Shown: piece by piece, positions 16,601-24,000 of the stretch
Numbering within the stretch: position 1 is the first letter of the stretch
How the letters are laid out: each line of letters starts with the position of its first letter
Assembly: GCA_017429685.1 (NCBI GenBank)
Contig: JAFROL010000006.1
Span: 1-39,373 of the forward strand
Length of the DNA stretch: 39,373 bases
Source: Bacteroidales bacterium
GTDB lineage: Bacteria; Bacteroidota; Bacteroidia; Bacteroidales; P3
Direction: 5' to 3'
Program-made: the position numbers and the translations under genes
The notes under the pieces: model-generated
What the model saw: the letters and a program-made list of their open reading frames with translations, nothing else
Databases searched by the model: none
What the model was told of the DNA's origin: nothing

Positions 16601-18680
16601 CAACGACCCTGAAGGCTCGTTTGTCACCCACACCGTTTCGTTCGAAAGCTACACCGGCATCAGCCGCACCATAGCATTCCTCAACACTGGCGAAGAAGAC
16701 GGTATCGGTGCGCCCAACTTCATCGACGACATCAGCGTCACCCAGCTGCCTCTGTGCCGCCCCGTGACGGCTGTCACCCAGCTGGCCACATCGACCACCG
16801 ACCTCTATATCGACTGGACCGATGCCACTCCGGCCATCGCCTGGGAGATTGAATACGGCCCCGCAGGCTTCATCCAGGACAGCGGCACCACTGTAACGGT
16901 TACTGCCCATCCAGCCCATATCACGGGCCTCGACACACTGACCACCTACGACTTCTATGTCCGTCCGAAGTGCAACGACAGCACCTATGCCGAATGGACC
17001 GGTCCGACGCAGATCAGCACCGCCTTCTGCGACGACGCCCTCGCATTCAGCACCGGCGCCGGCAACGGCACCAGCCAGTATGTGCCTGTGAGCTATATGG
17101 ACTACTCGCTGACCGAAATCGTCATCGACTCGGCCGAACTGGCTGGTATCGGCGACCTGATGGCCATAGCTTTCTACTACAATCATACCCAGCCCATCAC
17201 CAACAAGGACAGCGTGACCATATGGCTGCAACCCACCACCATAGCCTCCTTTGCCACCAACAACAGCATCGTGGCACTCGACACCACTATTGCCACCCAC
17301 GTCTATACCGGCCCGATGAACTGCACGAAGGGTTGGAACTACTTCAACTTCGAAGAAGACTACGTATGGAACGGCAGCAGCAATGTCCTCGTCATCATCA
17401 AGGACAACTCGGGTGTTGGCAACAGCCAGCAGCACCGCTTCCGCGTGGCCCCGTGCAGCGGCAAGAAGACCATTGCCTACTATGCCAGCTACTTCAACTT
17501 CAGCGAGTTCGCACCGTCGGCCTTCACCGGCTCGAAGGGCACCTACAATTACCGTCCGGCTATGCAGCTCATCAGCTGCGGTGGCGCCACCTGCGCCAAA
17601 CCGACCTCGGTCTATGCCTCCAACGTCACGGGCGACAGCACTACCATCAACTGGCACGGCGTCTCGTCGACCTACGAACTGGAATATAAGGCTCAGGATG
17701 CTGCCGATTGGTCGGAAACCATCCACATCACCGATGGAACCAGCAACAATGCCTATCGCATCGGCGGTCTCGACGAACTGACGGGCTACAACTTCCGTGT
17801 GCGTCAGCAGTGCATCACTGGCGAATACTCCGAATGGGCAAACGGCACCTTCACCACTGTCGCACTTCCCTGCGAGGTCCCCTCGACTCCCGTTTTGAGC
17901 CAGATAGGTTACGACCGCGTGACCGTCGACTGGACCTCGTCCAACGCACAGTCGCAGTGGTATATCCGCATCAGCACCTCGGCCTACAGCAACGTCGTGG
18001 TCGCTACAGAGCATCCTTTTGTGCTGACCGGACTGACGCACGGCACATCCTATAGTGTATCTGTCGCCGACAGCTGCACCAACAACGGCACAATCTCGGA
18101 TTACAGCCAGCCTGTCAACTTTACTACACTTGAGTGCCCCGATGTCACCGGAGTCACCGTTATAGGCGTTACTTCGACCAGTGCCACGGTAACGTGGAAC
18201 GGATCGGCCGACAGCTACAGCATTGAATATGGTGTAGGCAATTTCAATGTCGGCGGCGGCACGCTCGTGACTGGCATCACCCAGCAGGCCTACGACATTG
18301 CCGGCCTTGAACCCGACCGCGAGTACTCGGTCTATGTGCGCAGCGAATGCGGTGGAACCACTGGCTCCTGGAGTACGCGCACGGTGTTCCGCACCTCTCC
18401 TGTCGGAATCGACATTGCCGGCGGCGACGCAATGACTGTAAGCATCGCACCGAACCCTGCTTCCGGCAGCACCGTGCTGACCATTGGCGGCGCTTCGGCG
18501 GCAAGTCTGAAGGTCTCCGTCATCGACCTTAGTGGCCGCACTGTTGCCACCTATGCTGTCGACGGATGCGAGTCAGACTGCAGCAAGACTCTCGCCCTCG
18601 ACGGCCTCTCGGCAGGCACCTACTTTGTGCGCATTGACGGCGACGGAGTCAAGAGCGTCAAAAAACTTGTAGTTAGATAA
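10659..18680 (+). CDS. Giant T9SS-secreted multidomain protein (FN3 / choice-of-anchor J modules)
   Basis: About 2,673 residues from the ATG at 10659; the frame opens at 10566, and an ATG at 10719 would also leave a signal peptide (MLIALLMLLPFFSEAQ). By reading, modules alternate: seven jelly-roll domains resembling the choice-of-anchor-J/MAM type (nucleotides about 10770-11345, 11590-12030, 12290-12755, 13862-14395, 14666-15210, 15470-16035, 16276-16755) and eleven fibronectin-III domains, most closing with a Y-x-(F/V)-x-(V/L)-R-x-x-C motif. Two further related beta-rich modules lie at about 13033-13590 and 17030-17580. The last 90 residues (from 18410) are a type A T9SS sorting domain: IAPNPA, VSVIDLSGRTV, LSAGTYFVRI, and a KKLVVR end. 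It should cross the outer membrane by T9SS and be attached to or released from the surface. No catalytic domain is seen, so adhesion or glycan/peptide binding is the inference. Confidence 0.88.
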   Translation: MILLQQLKSVINDVTKRKTRMLIALLMLLPFFSEAQDWRATVPYQCNFENETENAAWILLNGDSTIVNKWYIGTLMNNTQGGTKGLYISSDTGAHCTYADSMASTVIAYRDFSLSAGFYTISYDWQTMGEQGYDMLYVALVPADDTTLRAGTMLPGDLSSYGVPDGWVNLDGNDNRIGLYGQADWATRNVRFTVPTTGYWRLVFIWHNDDADGQNPAAAVDNIAINEVTCLMPTNLAAVQDVNAITLSWTPGGSESSWLISVDDTTYEANTTTFTVSGLQPQTVYTFELRSVCGTDTSWEAYISAATGVTVPYYEDFEYSDEYFSAAWNYIPTGDSAYIADGYEPMLDYSGGNQNLRMRGFGYLVLPKVDTRVDTLQVSFQHSSSVAGSPLAVGVMEGDTFVAIDTILGQTMATERTVYMMNYTGTSRRIAFRNYTEGESDYATHYIDNLSIDFLPSCYPVASVSATADSVSATVSWVPQFDTSSFVVEILDAQGVAVRDTVCSGRQCTFDALMSNTDYVARVRAYCGEDDTSAAVSVAFATECAAQQLPYSYGFEDDGGAGRCWTGYSNNTYGQPYTTWGGAHSGAGSYRFTSDAETYSYVVMPLFAAPADTILVSLYASATSRNNAAVLVFGVMDDPEDIMTFVPVDTLVTSSTMMEFFEIPFDSYTGTGRNLAILCDSGAVHNANIDDILVEYMPRCSRVRDLEVPVVTAGAALTRWSNGRIGQYQGAQVQYRDASSDNWQSVNTTAMESLLTNLYHNTEYELRVAAICQNNDMSDYVYVNIVTAMTGCNEIDTNSLRTDTISDFSTSNHFELPVHNWDDYSFSEQLFTASELDTAGAISAIEFYYVADTLPMTAKDSCRIYLGVTPMQSIGSRNFVDPSDMTLVYEGPLNCTAGWNTFAFNRSNFNYDGRNSLVVAVVDNSGASHDEHYRFRCHSASGKAISFGSDEYAFDNYLLMDYLDLPYRNDMVFHFSECSSESECYPPMVFLESVGADSVSFTLIPGGYETGWTMMAGEMGTEPQFVDYTTQMRYTFTNLNPSTTYTFRIVGDCEDSVYSDYTVTTKCLAQGVPFFEDFSDWPVGASPIVPSCWYKFYTLGTNIPYIWPFATYPRTESLFLFSNAESYSYVALPELTASIDSLQIGFWMYSEHNEGSNDSYTNPVVLGLMTDVENIESLYVIDTLTAAQYNQWEYFEIPMDVIATDSTIAADRFEALRHSRITLLSPDGQYSRPLIDDITVEYIPRCAAPTGLALSYIAGDTTHLIWDDQAEVIGWIMQIDSNSYFTNVNSIDIGGLNASMVYTFSLRTICGFYDDNNVLVDTDTSKALTVTMRTPCAPIKHSPWVESFELNDAASQFGNTFAACWTRINNAENYNGIPYVSDANGYYSDCHTGERGLNWAADPSPLYGDYQYIVSPVIDTAMLPINTLQVNFWAKAWSGTQTPVFKVGVMQDGDFSGNTFVPVDTITINGITSWRKYTVYLNNYTGNGTRIAIKADRPTEEWEASIDDIEIKLMPLCPPVSNISATAIDTNSITITWTENGNATIWDVEYGPMGFAPGTGTYIYATSNTATLTGLSTATYYDVYVAPICDDPTDYTVKTLRTADPYFALPFLCNFNDSEINGKWNYSSGSHVNAWYIGNALGHNDNSSLYISQDGGVTNTYNRDVTGISYAYVNLMLTDTGNYNYRFDWRSNGQAGYDFLRVALVPISFIPEGGTYAPNGFTTTTLPMGWIALDGGHQLAGDTSQWTTVESEVHIAEPGIYRLLFSWYDYYIAFGHDNPAAIDNVVFRRTSCQTPSDLSYINFDTSIYVSWTANGDETQWIVSCEDTSIVSNTVGCYLTGLTPNTQYNVSVRAFCFDGDTSMAVSVPVQTTCNAVSIPFSENFDAVTTSQTTFTEVYPTCWQRIVFGTEGSRSPQVFYDNTAASSGSYSLFMGRVAYAILPPVDVPLSTVEVTFSHMVRSSGFGVQIGVMEGNTFIPIQSINDPEGSFVTHTVSFESYTGISRTIAFLNTGEEDGIGAPNFIDDISVTQLPLCRPVTAVTQLATSTTDLYIDWTDATPAIAWEIEYGPAGFIQDSGTTVTVTAHPAHITGLDTLTTYDFYVRPKCNDSTYAEWTGPTQISTAFCDDALAFSTGAGNGTSQYVPVSYMDYSLTEIVIDSAELAGIGDLMAIAFYYNHTQPITNKDSVTIWLQPTTIASFATNNSIVALDTTIATHVYTGPMNCTKGWNYFNFEEDYVWNGSSNVLVIIKDNSGVGNSQQHRFRVAPCSGKKTIAYYASYFNFSEFAPSAFTGSKGTYNYRPAMQLISCGGATCAKPTSVYASNVTGDSTTINWHGVSSTYELEYKAQDAADWSETIHITDGTSNNAYRIGGLDELTGYNFRVRQQCITGEYSEWANGTFTTVALPCEVPSTPVLSQIGYDRVTVDWTSSNAQSQWYIRISTSAYSNVVVATEHPFVLTGLTHGTSYSVSVADSCTNNGTISDYSQPVNFTTLECPDVTGVTVIGVTSTSATVTWNGSADSYSIEYGVGNFNVGGGTLVTGITQQAYDIAGLEPDREYSVYVRSECGGTTGSWSTRTVFRTSPVGIDIAGGDAMTVSIAPNPASGSTVLTIGGASAASLKVSVIDLSGRTVATYAVDGCESDCSKTLALDGLSAGTYFVRIDGDGVKSVKKLVVR

Positions 18681-18713
18681 TAATGTTTTGAATTGGTATA
18701 AATCCAACTACGC

Positions 18714-18746
18714 AAAAGGGCGTCCCCCATCGGGGATGCCCTTTTT
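18714..18746 (+). terminator. Terminator of the giant gene
   Basis: AAAAGGGCGTCCCC (18714-18727) pairs with GGGGATGCCCTTTT (18732-18745, one G-T pair) around a 4-base loop and runs into T residues, a typical intrinsic terminator 33 bases after the stop codon. Confidence 0.9.
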
Positions 18747-18767
18747 CATTGACCTTATATTTCGGCT

Positions 18768-18866
18768 TGGATACTCAGACACTGATATTCCGGCTCGGCA
18801 ACTGCGGTTCGGATACTCTGGTTCGGATACTCCAACTCGGATACTCAGGCGCTGATACTCCGACGG
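18768..18866. repeat. Degenerate GGATACTC minisatellite
   Basis: Six or so copies of (TC/TT)GGATACTC or TGATA(C/T)TCC are spaced by 14-24 bases, e.g. at about 18769, 18787, 18812, 18826, 18838 and 18852. The spacers also share CGG/AGG elements. It lies just after the terminator of the giant gene. Confidence 0.6.
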
Positions 18867-19377
18867 TAAAATAACTGCTCCACGTCGCCTTTGATTTTAA
18901 CTTTCGTTAACTTAAATTTTAACATTTCAGATGCCGTTTTTGCCTAAAAATGGCACCCATTAACCCCCTCTTTTACAGGTACCAAATTCCTACCAAAGTT
19001 CACTCAAACTCCTATTAAACTCTTGTCAAATACTACTACAGTAAAGTTTAATAGGTTATTGGTCAGTGTTTTGTAGAGCTAAAATATAGCGAAAAACAGG
19101 TTCGTCTCAAGATGGTTATAAAAATAACCATTGAAAATCAATCATTTATAATTGTTAAAATGAAATGTTAAATTTTTAAGGATTTTAACATTTGCGTGGG
19201 TTCAGAATCCTTGTTCCGGTGCCTTGCGAAAGGGTTTGTTTTGCTTCCGTTCAGTTCGTTTTTTCCCGTTGCGGTCCGGTTCGGGGTTTGCTTTGAAAAC
19301 CAATTCAAGTGGTGTGGAGCAGGCTGAGGGAATGCTGTTCTGGCGGTTTGTTAATTAATGTTAAATAAGTGGAAATT
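18867..19377. other. Long A/T-rich spacer with inverted repeats
   Basis: No convincing frame is present. Two stem-forming segments stand out: ATGGTTAT/ATAACCAT (19112-19119 with 19124-19131), and TGTTAAAAT paired with ATTTTAACA further on (about 19153-19195). The sequence ATTTTAACATTT also occurs near 18918 and 19183. A small RNA or an extended leader could sit here, but no promoter clearly points into it. Confidence 0.35.
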
Positions 19378-19409
19378 TTTGTTCCTATAAAGCAAATGGT
19401 TTACCTTTG
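19378..19409 (+). promoter_or_regulatory. Promoter of the lipoprotein gene at 19462
   Basis: TTTG (19378-19381), a 20-base spacer and TACCTTTG (19402-19409) fit the Bacteroidetes consensus. The predicted leader is about 45 bases. Confidence 0.8.
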
Positions 19410-19461
19410 CAAAATCATACACAAATAAATAATCAGTTTAACTAATTAAAAATCAAGCAAA

Positions 19462-19878
19462 ATGAAAAGAAATGTTGTTTTTACTTTAGCAGTTGCTTTT
19501 GTGATGCTTTTCGCATCCTGCAGCAAAGAGGTCAAATTGCCCGGCACCACTTGGACGGCTAACTACAGCAATTCCGTCACTTATCAGGGCCTACAGGCCA
19601 ACGTTGCTTTGGATATGACTCTCAACTTTGTCGACGAAACCAACTACAAGATGGATGTTTCGGTTGCAATGACTATGATGGGCCAGACTATGCCTGCACA
19701 AAACGAAAGCGAAAGTGGCACCTACACCTTTGACGGCGAGAAGGGTGTCTTCGACGGCGAACAGGATTTCACCTACAACAAGGATGACGAAACCATTACG
19801 ACGGTCATAAATTTGGAAGAAGAAGAGGCCCTGATGTTTGGTTCGGACAAAATCACTCTTACTTTCAAGCAGAAATAA
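19462..19878 (+). CDS. Small lipocalin-like lipoprotein
   Basis: A 138-residue lipoprotein with lipobox LFASC (Cys20). The mature protein begins SKEVKLPGTTWTANYSN and has the alternating strand pattern (GTYTFDGEKGVFDGEQDF, KITLTFKQK at the end) of lipocalin-like small Bacteroidetes lipoproteins. It stands alone, with its own consensus promoter and a strong terminator 28 bases after the stop, so it is a monocistronic and probably well-expressed gene. Its acidic patch (EEEEA near residue 120) recalls the protein at 1329. The ligand is unknown. Confidence 0.75.
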   Translation: MKRNVVFTLAVAFVMLFASCSKEVKLPGTTWTANYSNSVTYQGLQANVALDMTLNFVDETNYKMDVSVAMTMMGQTMPAQNESESGTYTFDGEKGVFDGEQDFTYNKDDETITTVINLEEEEALMFGSDKITLTFKQK

Positions 19879-19905
19879 TTTGGGTCCCTTAGTGGCCTTT
19901 TAAGA

Positions 19906-19949
19906 AGCAGTCGCGGAAACCCGATCGGGTTTCCGCGATTGCTTTTTTT
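19906..19949 (+). terminator. Terminator after the lipoprotein gene
   Basis: A 17-bp stem (19906-19922 with 19927-19943, one G-T pair, loop GATC) followed by seven T residues. It lies between convergent genes, but a T-rich tail is present only on the plus strand. Confidence 0.92.
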
Positions 19950-19952
19950 GTG

Positions 19953-20978
19953 CTATTGGTTCTGTTTCTGCTTTTTTTTGCCGGCCAGCAGGCCGCAGGC
20001 GGCCATAATGTCTTCGCCGCGCGAGGCGCGCAGGGTGCAGGTGATGCCGTGTGCGTTGAGGTAGTCGCGGAAGGTGTTGATGGTCTGCTGGTCGCTGGTG
20101 CGGTAGGGGGTGCCGGGCGAGGCGTGGAAGCGGATGAGGTTGACGCGGCAGGGCAGTCCTTTGAGCAGGCGCACCAGCTCGGCGGCGTGCCTCGGGCTGT
20201 CGTTGAGGCCGCCGAACATTGTGTATTCGAACGATATGCGCCGCTGTCCGCGCCAGTTGTAGCGGTGCATCAGGGCGATGGTTTCTTTGATGGGGTAGGC
20301 TTTCTCCATCGGCATCAGGGCTTGGCGCTGGTCGGGGAAGGGGTTGTGGAGGCTGACGGCGACGTCGACCTGTGTCTCTTCGATCAGCCGCTGCAGCATC
20401 GGCGTGATGCCGACGGAGGAGACGGTGATGCGGTGTGGGCTCCAGGCCAGGCCCCAGTCGGCGGTGAGCACGTCGAGGGTGCGGCGTATGGCGTCGTAGT
20501 TGTCCATCGGCTCGCCCATTCCCATAAAGACGATGTTGGAAAGTTCTTGGCTTTCGGGGATTGAGAATATCTGGTTGAGGATTTCGGCTGCGGTGAGGCT
20601 ACCGTGGAAGCCTTGCTGGCCGGTGACGCAGAAGCGGCATCCCATCTTGCATCCGCACTGGCAGCTGACGCACAGCGTGGCGCGGTCGCCGTCGGGGATG
20701 TAGACGGACTCGACGTAGCCTTTTCCTTCGATGGGGAAGAGGTATTTCTTTGTCCCGTCGGTCGAGGTTTGGCAGTCGGCGGGCTGCGTGAAGCCTGTCT
20801 GGGCAATGTCGTTCAGGTGTGCGCGTATTTTGAGCGACAGGTTGGTCATCGCATCAAAATCGCCTATGCGCTTCTGATACATCCAGTCGCACAGCTGTTT
20901 GGCTGTGAATTTCTGGAAGCCCTGCTCAAGGCAGAAGGCCTGAAGTTCGTCGAGCGAAAGTCCAAGAAGTGTGGTCAT
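19953..20978 (-). CDS. rlmN: 23S rRNA (adenine-2503-C2)-methyltransferase RlmN
   Basis: A 341-residue radical-SAM enzyme that methylates C2 of A2503 in 23S rRNA (and A37 of some tRNAs). The iron-sulfur motif CxxxCxxC is C110, C114 and C117 (CKMGCRFC). GMGEP at about residue 153 is the SAM-binding glycine-rich motif, and Cys328 (IMAACGLLAG) matches the second catalytic cysteine near the C-terminus. Length and order match the family. The C-terminal tail KKKQKQNQ is basic and variable. It lies downstream of the PBP1A operon but is separated from it by a 150-base spacer packed with short tandem repeats. Confidence 0.95.
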   Translation of the reverse strand: MTTLLGLSLDELQAFCLEQGFQKFTAKQLCDWMYQKRIGDFDAMTNLSLKIRAHLNDIAQTGFTQPADCQTSTDGTKKYLFPIEGKGYVESVYIPDGDRATLCVSCQCGCKMGCRFCVTGQQGFHGSLTAAEILNQIFSIPESQELSNIVFMGMGEPMDNYDAIRRTLDVLTADWGLAWSPHRITVSSVGITPMLQRLIEETQVDVAVSLHNPFPDQRQALMPMEKAYPIKETIALMHRYNWRGQRRISFEYTMFGGLNDSPRHAAELVRLLKGLPCRVNLIRFHASPGTPYRTSDQQTINTFRDYLNAHGITCTLRASRGEDIMAACGLLAGKKKQKQNQ

Positions 20979-20979
20979 A

Positions 20980-21122
20980 TATGAGGTATGATGTGTGAGG
21001 TATGAGGTATGAGGGGTGTTAAGGGGAGTTAAGGGGAGTTAAAGGGAAGTAAAAGGGAAGTTAAGGGACGATACGAATCATCTTTTCGTTATCGTTTTTG
21101 TTTTCGTTATCGTTTTCGTTAA
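20980..21122. repeat. Three stacked short-repeat tracts between rlmN and PBP1A
   Basis: In order: TATGAGG-type heptamers (about 20980-21016), a GTTAAGGGGA-type tract of 10-11 base units (21018-21068), and a TTCGTTATCG/TTTTCG tract (about 21083-21121). The middle tract reappears in opposite orientation at 29172-29222. They occupy the promoter region of rlmN and the 3' end of the PBP1A transcript. Confidence 0.75.
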
Positions 21123-21130
21123 GGTTGTCT

Positions 21131-23455
21131 TTACCAGGTTGTTGTCGTTTGGAATGAGTTGTCTTCGGATTCCTCCATCAGTTCCTGCTCGTATACGCTT
21201 TCGTCCCACATAAAATCTTCTTCGGGCAGGTCGGGTTTGGTGAAGTCGCCGCGGTAGAAGTTGAGCACGCCGTCGTCGTAGACCGAGCGCATATAGTGTC
21301 CGAAGATGGGCAGTGCCTGGCGTGCGCCCTGGCCGAACTCCATACTGCGGAAGTGGATGGAGCGCAGTTCGCCGCCTGTCCACACGACGGTGGTCATCTT
21401 GGGAGTAATGCCTACAAACCAGCAGTCGCTGTTGTTCTGCGTTGTACCGGTCTTGCCGGCCATCGGGTAGGAGAGTTTGAACTGCGAGCCGCGCAGGCGT
21501 GCGCCTGTACCGCTGTCGACGACGCCTTTCATCATCTGTATCATCATCCAGGCGATGCGTGGGCTGATGGCTTCGCGCCGCTCGGGGGTGAAGGTTTCGA
21601 GCACTTTGCCCTTGTTGTCCTCGATGCGGGTGATGAAGATGGGCTGCACGTATTCGCCCTGGTTGGCGAAGGTGGCCATAGCTCCAGCCATTTCGTAGAC
21701 GGTGATTTCGGCGGCGCCGACGCAGATGGCGGGTACGGGGTCGATGGGGCTGGTGACGCCCATTTTGCGTGCTATGTTGATGACCATATTGGGTCCGTTG
21801 GCGCCTCCGGCCTTCATCAGGTAGGCCGAGACCCAGTTGATGGAGTTGGCCAGGGCCCATTTGAGGGTGACCATCTCGCCTTCACGCTGATGGCTGGAGT
21901 TGCGCGGACACCAGTCGCCTATGCACACTTCGGTGTTGGGCACCAGTGTGTATGGGTTCATATCGAGGTCTTGCAGTGCCATCGTGTAGACGAATGGTTT
22001 GAAGGTGGAACCCACCTGTCGGCGGCTTTGCAGGACGTTGTCGTACTTGAAGTAGCGGTAGTTGATGCCGCCGACGTAGGCTTTGACGTAGCCGGTGCCT
22101 GTTTCGACCGACATTAGGCCTGCATTGAGGAATTTCTTGACGTAGATGAGCGAGTCCCAGGGCGTCATCACTGTGTCGACGGGGCCGTTCCAGGTGAATA
22201 CGCGCATCTTGACTTTCTCTTCCTTGAAGTATTTCTTGATTTCGCTCTCGCTGGCGCCGTCCTGCTTCATCTGGTAGTAGCGGTCGGAGGCTTTCATTGC
22301 CAGCGTAAGGAAATGGTCTTCCTGCTCCTTGCTGAGGTTGTTGAAGGGGTTGCCCTTGCGGCGCGCCAGCTCTTTGAAGAAAGCGGGCTGGATGACGTCT
22401 TTCATATGCTTTTCGACAGCCTTCTCGGCATATCGTTGCATACGCGAGTCGATGGTGGTGTAGATGCGCAGGCCGTCCTTGTGGACGTCGTAGTAGGTGC
22501 CGTCGCTTTTCTTGTGGCTGCCGCACCAGTCTTTCATATAGCCGCGGATGTATTCGCGCAGGTAGGGCGCAGCGCCGTCGTTGTGGCTGATGGGGCGGTA
22601 GTGACTCATATCTATCGGCTTCTCTTTCAGCTTTTCGTAGTCTTCGTCGCTGAGGTATTTTTCGCCTGTGGCAGGGTCATTGTAGCTGTTCATCTGGCTC
22701 ATCACGACGTTGCGGCGGCGCATAGCGTTGTCGGGATGCAGCACGGGGCTGTACGATGTGGGTGCTTTGAGCAGGCCCACCAGCACGGCGGCTTCGTCGA
22801 CGTCGAGTTCCGAGGGGCTTTTGTCGAAGAATGTGTGTGCCGCTGTCTCTATGCCGTAGGCGTTGCTGCCGAAGTCGACGGTGTTGAGGTACATCGCCAG
22901 GATTTCTTCTTTCGAATAGTTGTGTTCGAGCTTGACGGCCACGACCCATTCCTTGAATTTGGAATGGATGAGGCCCAGCTTGCTTTTGCGCTCGCGCGGG
23001 AAGAGGTTTTTGGCCAGCTGTTGCGTGATGGTGCTGCCGCCGCCGCTGCTGCTGTGGCGTCCCACGAGGGTCTTGAAGAAGACGCGTGCCAAGCTGCGGG
23101 CGTCGATGCCGGCGTGGTCGTAGAAGCGCACATCCTCTGTCGCCACGAGGGCATTGATGAGGTTCATATTCTTGCCGCCGTTAGTTATTTCGCTGTAGGT
23201 GAGGCTGGAACGGTTTTCGATGCCGATATATCCCAGCACTTCGCCGTCGGCCGACCACACCTCGGAAGCCAGGTTGCTGCGAGGGTTCTCAAGCTCTTCG
23301 AAGGAGGGCATAAATCCTAGCCATCCCAACGAGAGCATTGTGAAGAAGAGAACCAGGAACACCCAGAAAGCGGCAAAGGAGATCCACACGATGCGGATGC
23401 CACGGCGCGAGTCGCTCTTGGACGATTTGTTTTTCTTTTTCTTGTATTGAGCCAT
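21131..23455 (-). CDS. Penicillin-binding protein 1A, bifunctional transglycosylase/transpeptidase
   Basis: A 774-residue class A PBP that polymerises and crosslinks peptidoglycan. A basic cytoplasmic start (residues 1-21) precedes one membrane anchor (22-44). The glycosyltransferase domain follows, with catalytic Glu107 in ATEDVRFYDHAGID and the GGSTITQQLAKN block. The transpeptidase domain has its serine in GSTFKPF (about residue 485), ANSIN as the SxN motif, and GKTGTT (about 664). The C-terminal tail is acidic (EEDFMWDESVYEQELMEESED). It is the last gene of the minus-strand operon holB-PSP1-gldH-PBP1A, 77 bases after gldH. Confidence 0.95.
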   Translation of the reverse strand: MAQYKKKKNKSSKSDSRRGIRIVWISFAAFWVFLVLFFTMLSLGWLGFMPSFEELENPRSNLASEVWSADGEVLGYIGIENRSSLTYSEITNGGKNMNLINALVATEDVRFYDHAGIDARSLARVFFKTLVGRHSSSGGGSTITQQLAKNLFPRERKSKLGLIHSKFKEWVVAVKLEHNYSKEEILAMYLNTVDFGSNAYGIETAAHTFFDKSPSELDVDEAAVLVGLLKAPTSYSPVLHPDNAMRRRNVVMSQMNSYNDPATGEKYLSDEDYEKLKEKPIDMSHYRPISHNDGAAPYLREYIRGYMKDWCGSHKKSDGTYYDVHKDGLRIYTTIDSRMQRYAEKAVEKHMKDVIQPAFFKELARRKGNPFNNLSKEQEDHFLTLAMKASDRYYQMKQDGASESEIKKYFKEEKVKMRVFTWNGPVDTVMTPWDSLIYVKKFLNAGLMSVETGTGYVKAYVGGINYRYFKYDNVLQSRRQVGSTFKPFVYTMALQDLDMNPYTLVPNTEVCIGDWCPRNSSHQREGEMVTLKWALANSINWVSAYLMKAGGANGPNMVINIARKMGVTSPIDPVPAICVGAAEITVYEMAGAMATFANQGEYVQPIFITRIEDNKGKVLETFTPERREAISPRIAWMMIQMMKGVVDSGTGARLRGSQFKLSYPMAGKTGTTQNNSDCWFVGITPKMTTVVWTGGELRSIHFRSMEFGQGARQALPIFGHYMRSVYDDGVLNFYRGDFTKPDLPEEDFMWDESVYEQELMEESEDNSFQTTTTW

Positions 23456-23532
23456 TTCTGTTATATTGACAATTGGATATTGAAGGATTCTTTAAGCCTT
23501 GCGGACCTGCAGTTCTCGCCTCTCCATTCTCA

Positions 23533-24000
23533 CTATTCTGTTCGCTCGATGTGCATCCCCACATTCTTGATGCCGGGTAAAAGGGTGTCGCGCATAGCGT
23601 GGCGGACGACGAACTGGTAGCTTCCTTGCTGTGGGAAATGGAAATAGCAGAACGGATAGCGCCCGTCGACGTATCGTCCGTTTTCCTTGCCCAGCCAGCG
23701 TCCATCGCGCTCGGCCAGAACGAACTCGATGTTGGTGTCGGCGGCAACGCTGCCGTCGGGATAGATGGTGGTGATGAAGAAGTAGATGTTGGAATAAGGA
23801 TAGTCGTTACGGTTTCGTATGTCGAGACAGCATAGATAAGTGCTGTTCGTATCGTCGGCTTCGAGGTTGAAAACCAGCGAATCGTCCATATTCCACCCTT
23901 GCTCGTTGATGCGCCTATTCTCGTTGTACATCACGTTCGAGTCGCAGGCGGCAAGAGTCAGCATCGATGCTGCCAACAGTATGTAGACCAGTCTATTCAT
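23533..24000 (-). CDS. gldH: Gliding motility lipoprotein GldH
   Basis: A 155-residue lipoprotein (lipobox TLAAC, Cys19). The features are typical of GldH: CDSNVMYNENRRI at the mature N-terminus, GWNMDDSLVFNLEADD, LDIRNRNDYPYSNIYFFIT, LAERDGRWLGKENGRY and MRDTLLPGIKNVGMHIE at the end. GldH is required for gliding in Flavobacterium; in non-gliding Bacteroidales it persists in this conserved gene neighbourhood and is probably linked to T9SS or envelope function. The frame opens further upstream, but the ATG at 24000, just before the signal sequence, overlaps the stop codon of the PSP1 gene by 8 bases and is the natural start. Confidence 0.9.
   Translation of the reverse strand: MNRLVYILLAASMLTLAACDSNVMYNENRRINEQGWNMDDSLVFNLEADDTNSTYLCCLDIRNRNDYPYSNIYFFITTIYPDGSVAADTNIEFVLAERDGRWLGKENGRYVDGRYPFCYFHFPQQGSYQFVVRHAMRDTLLPGIKNVGMHIERTE

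Noticed and set aside
11349-18041. Two minus-strand open frames (921 and 1038 codons) under the giant T9SS gene
   Set aside because: The sense strand has a signal peptide, repeated domains and a sorting signal; the antisense frames have none and show the same low-complexity composition as other shadows.
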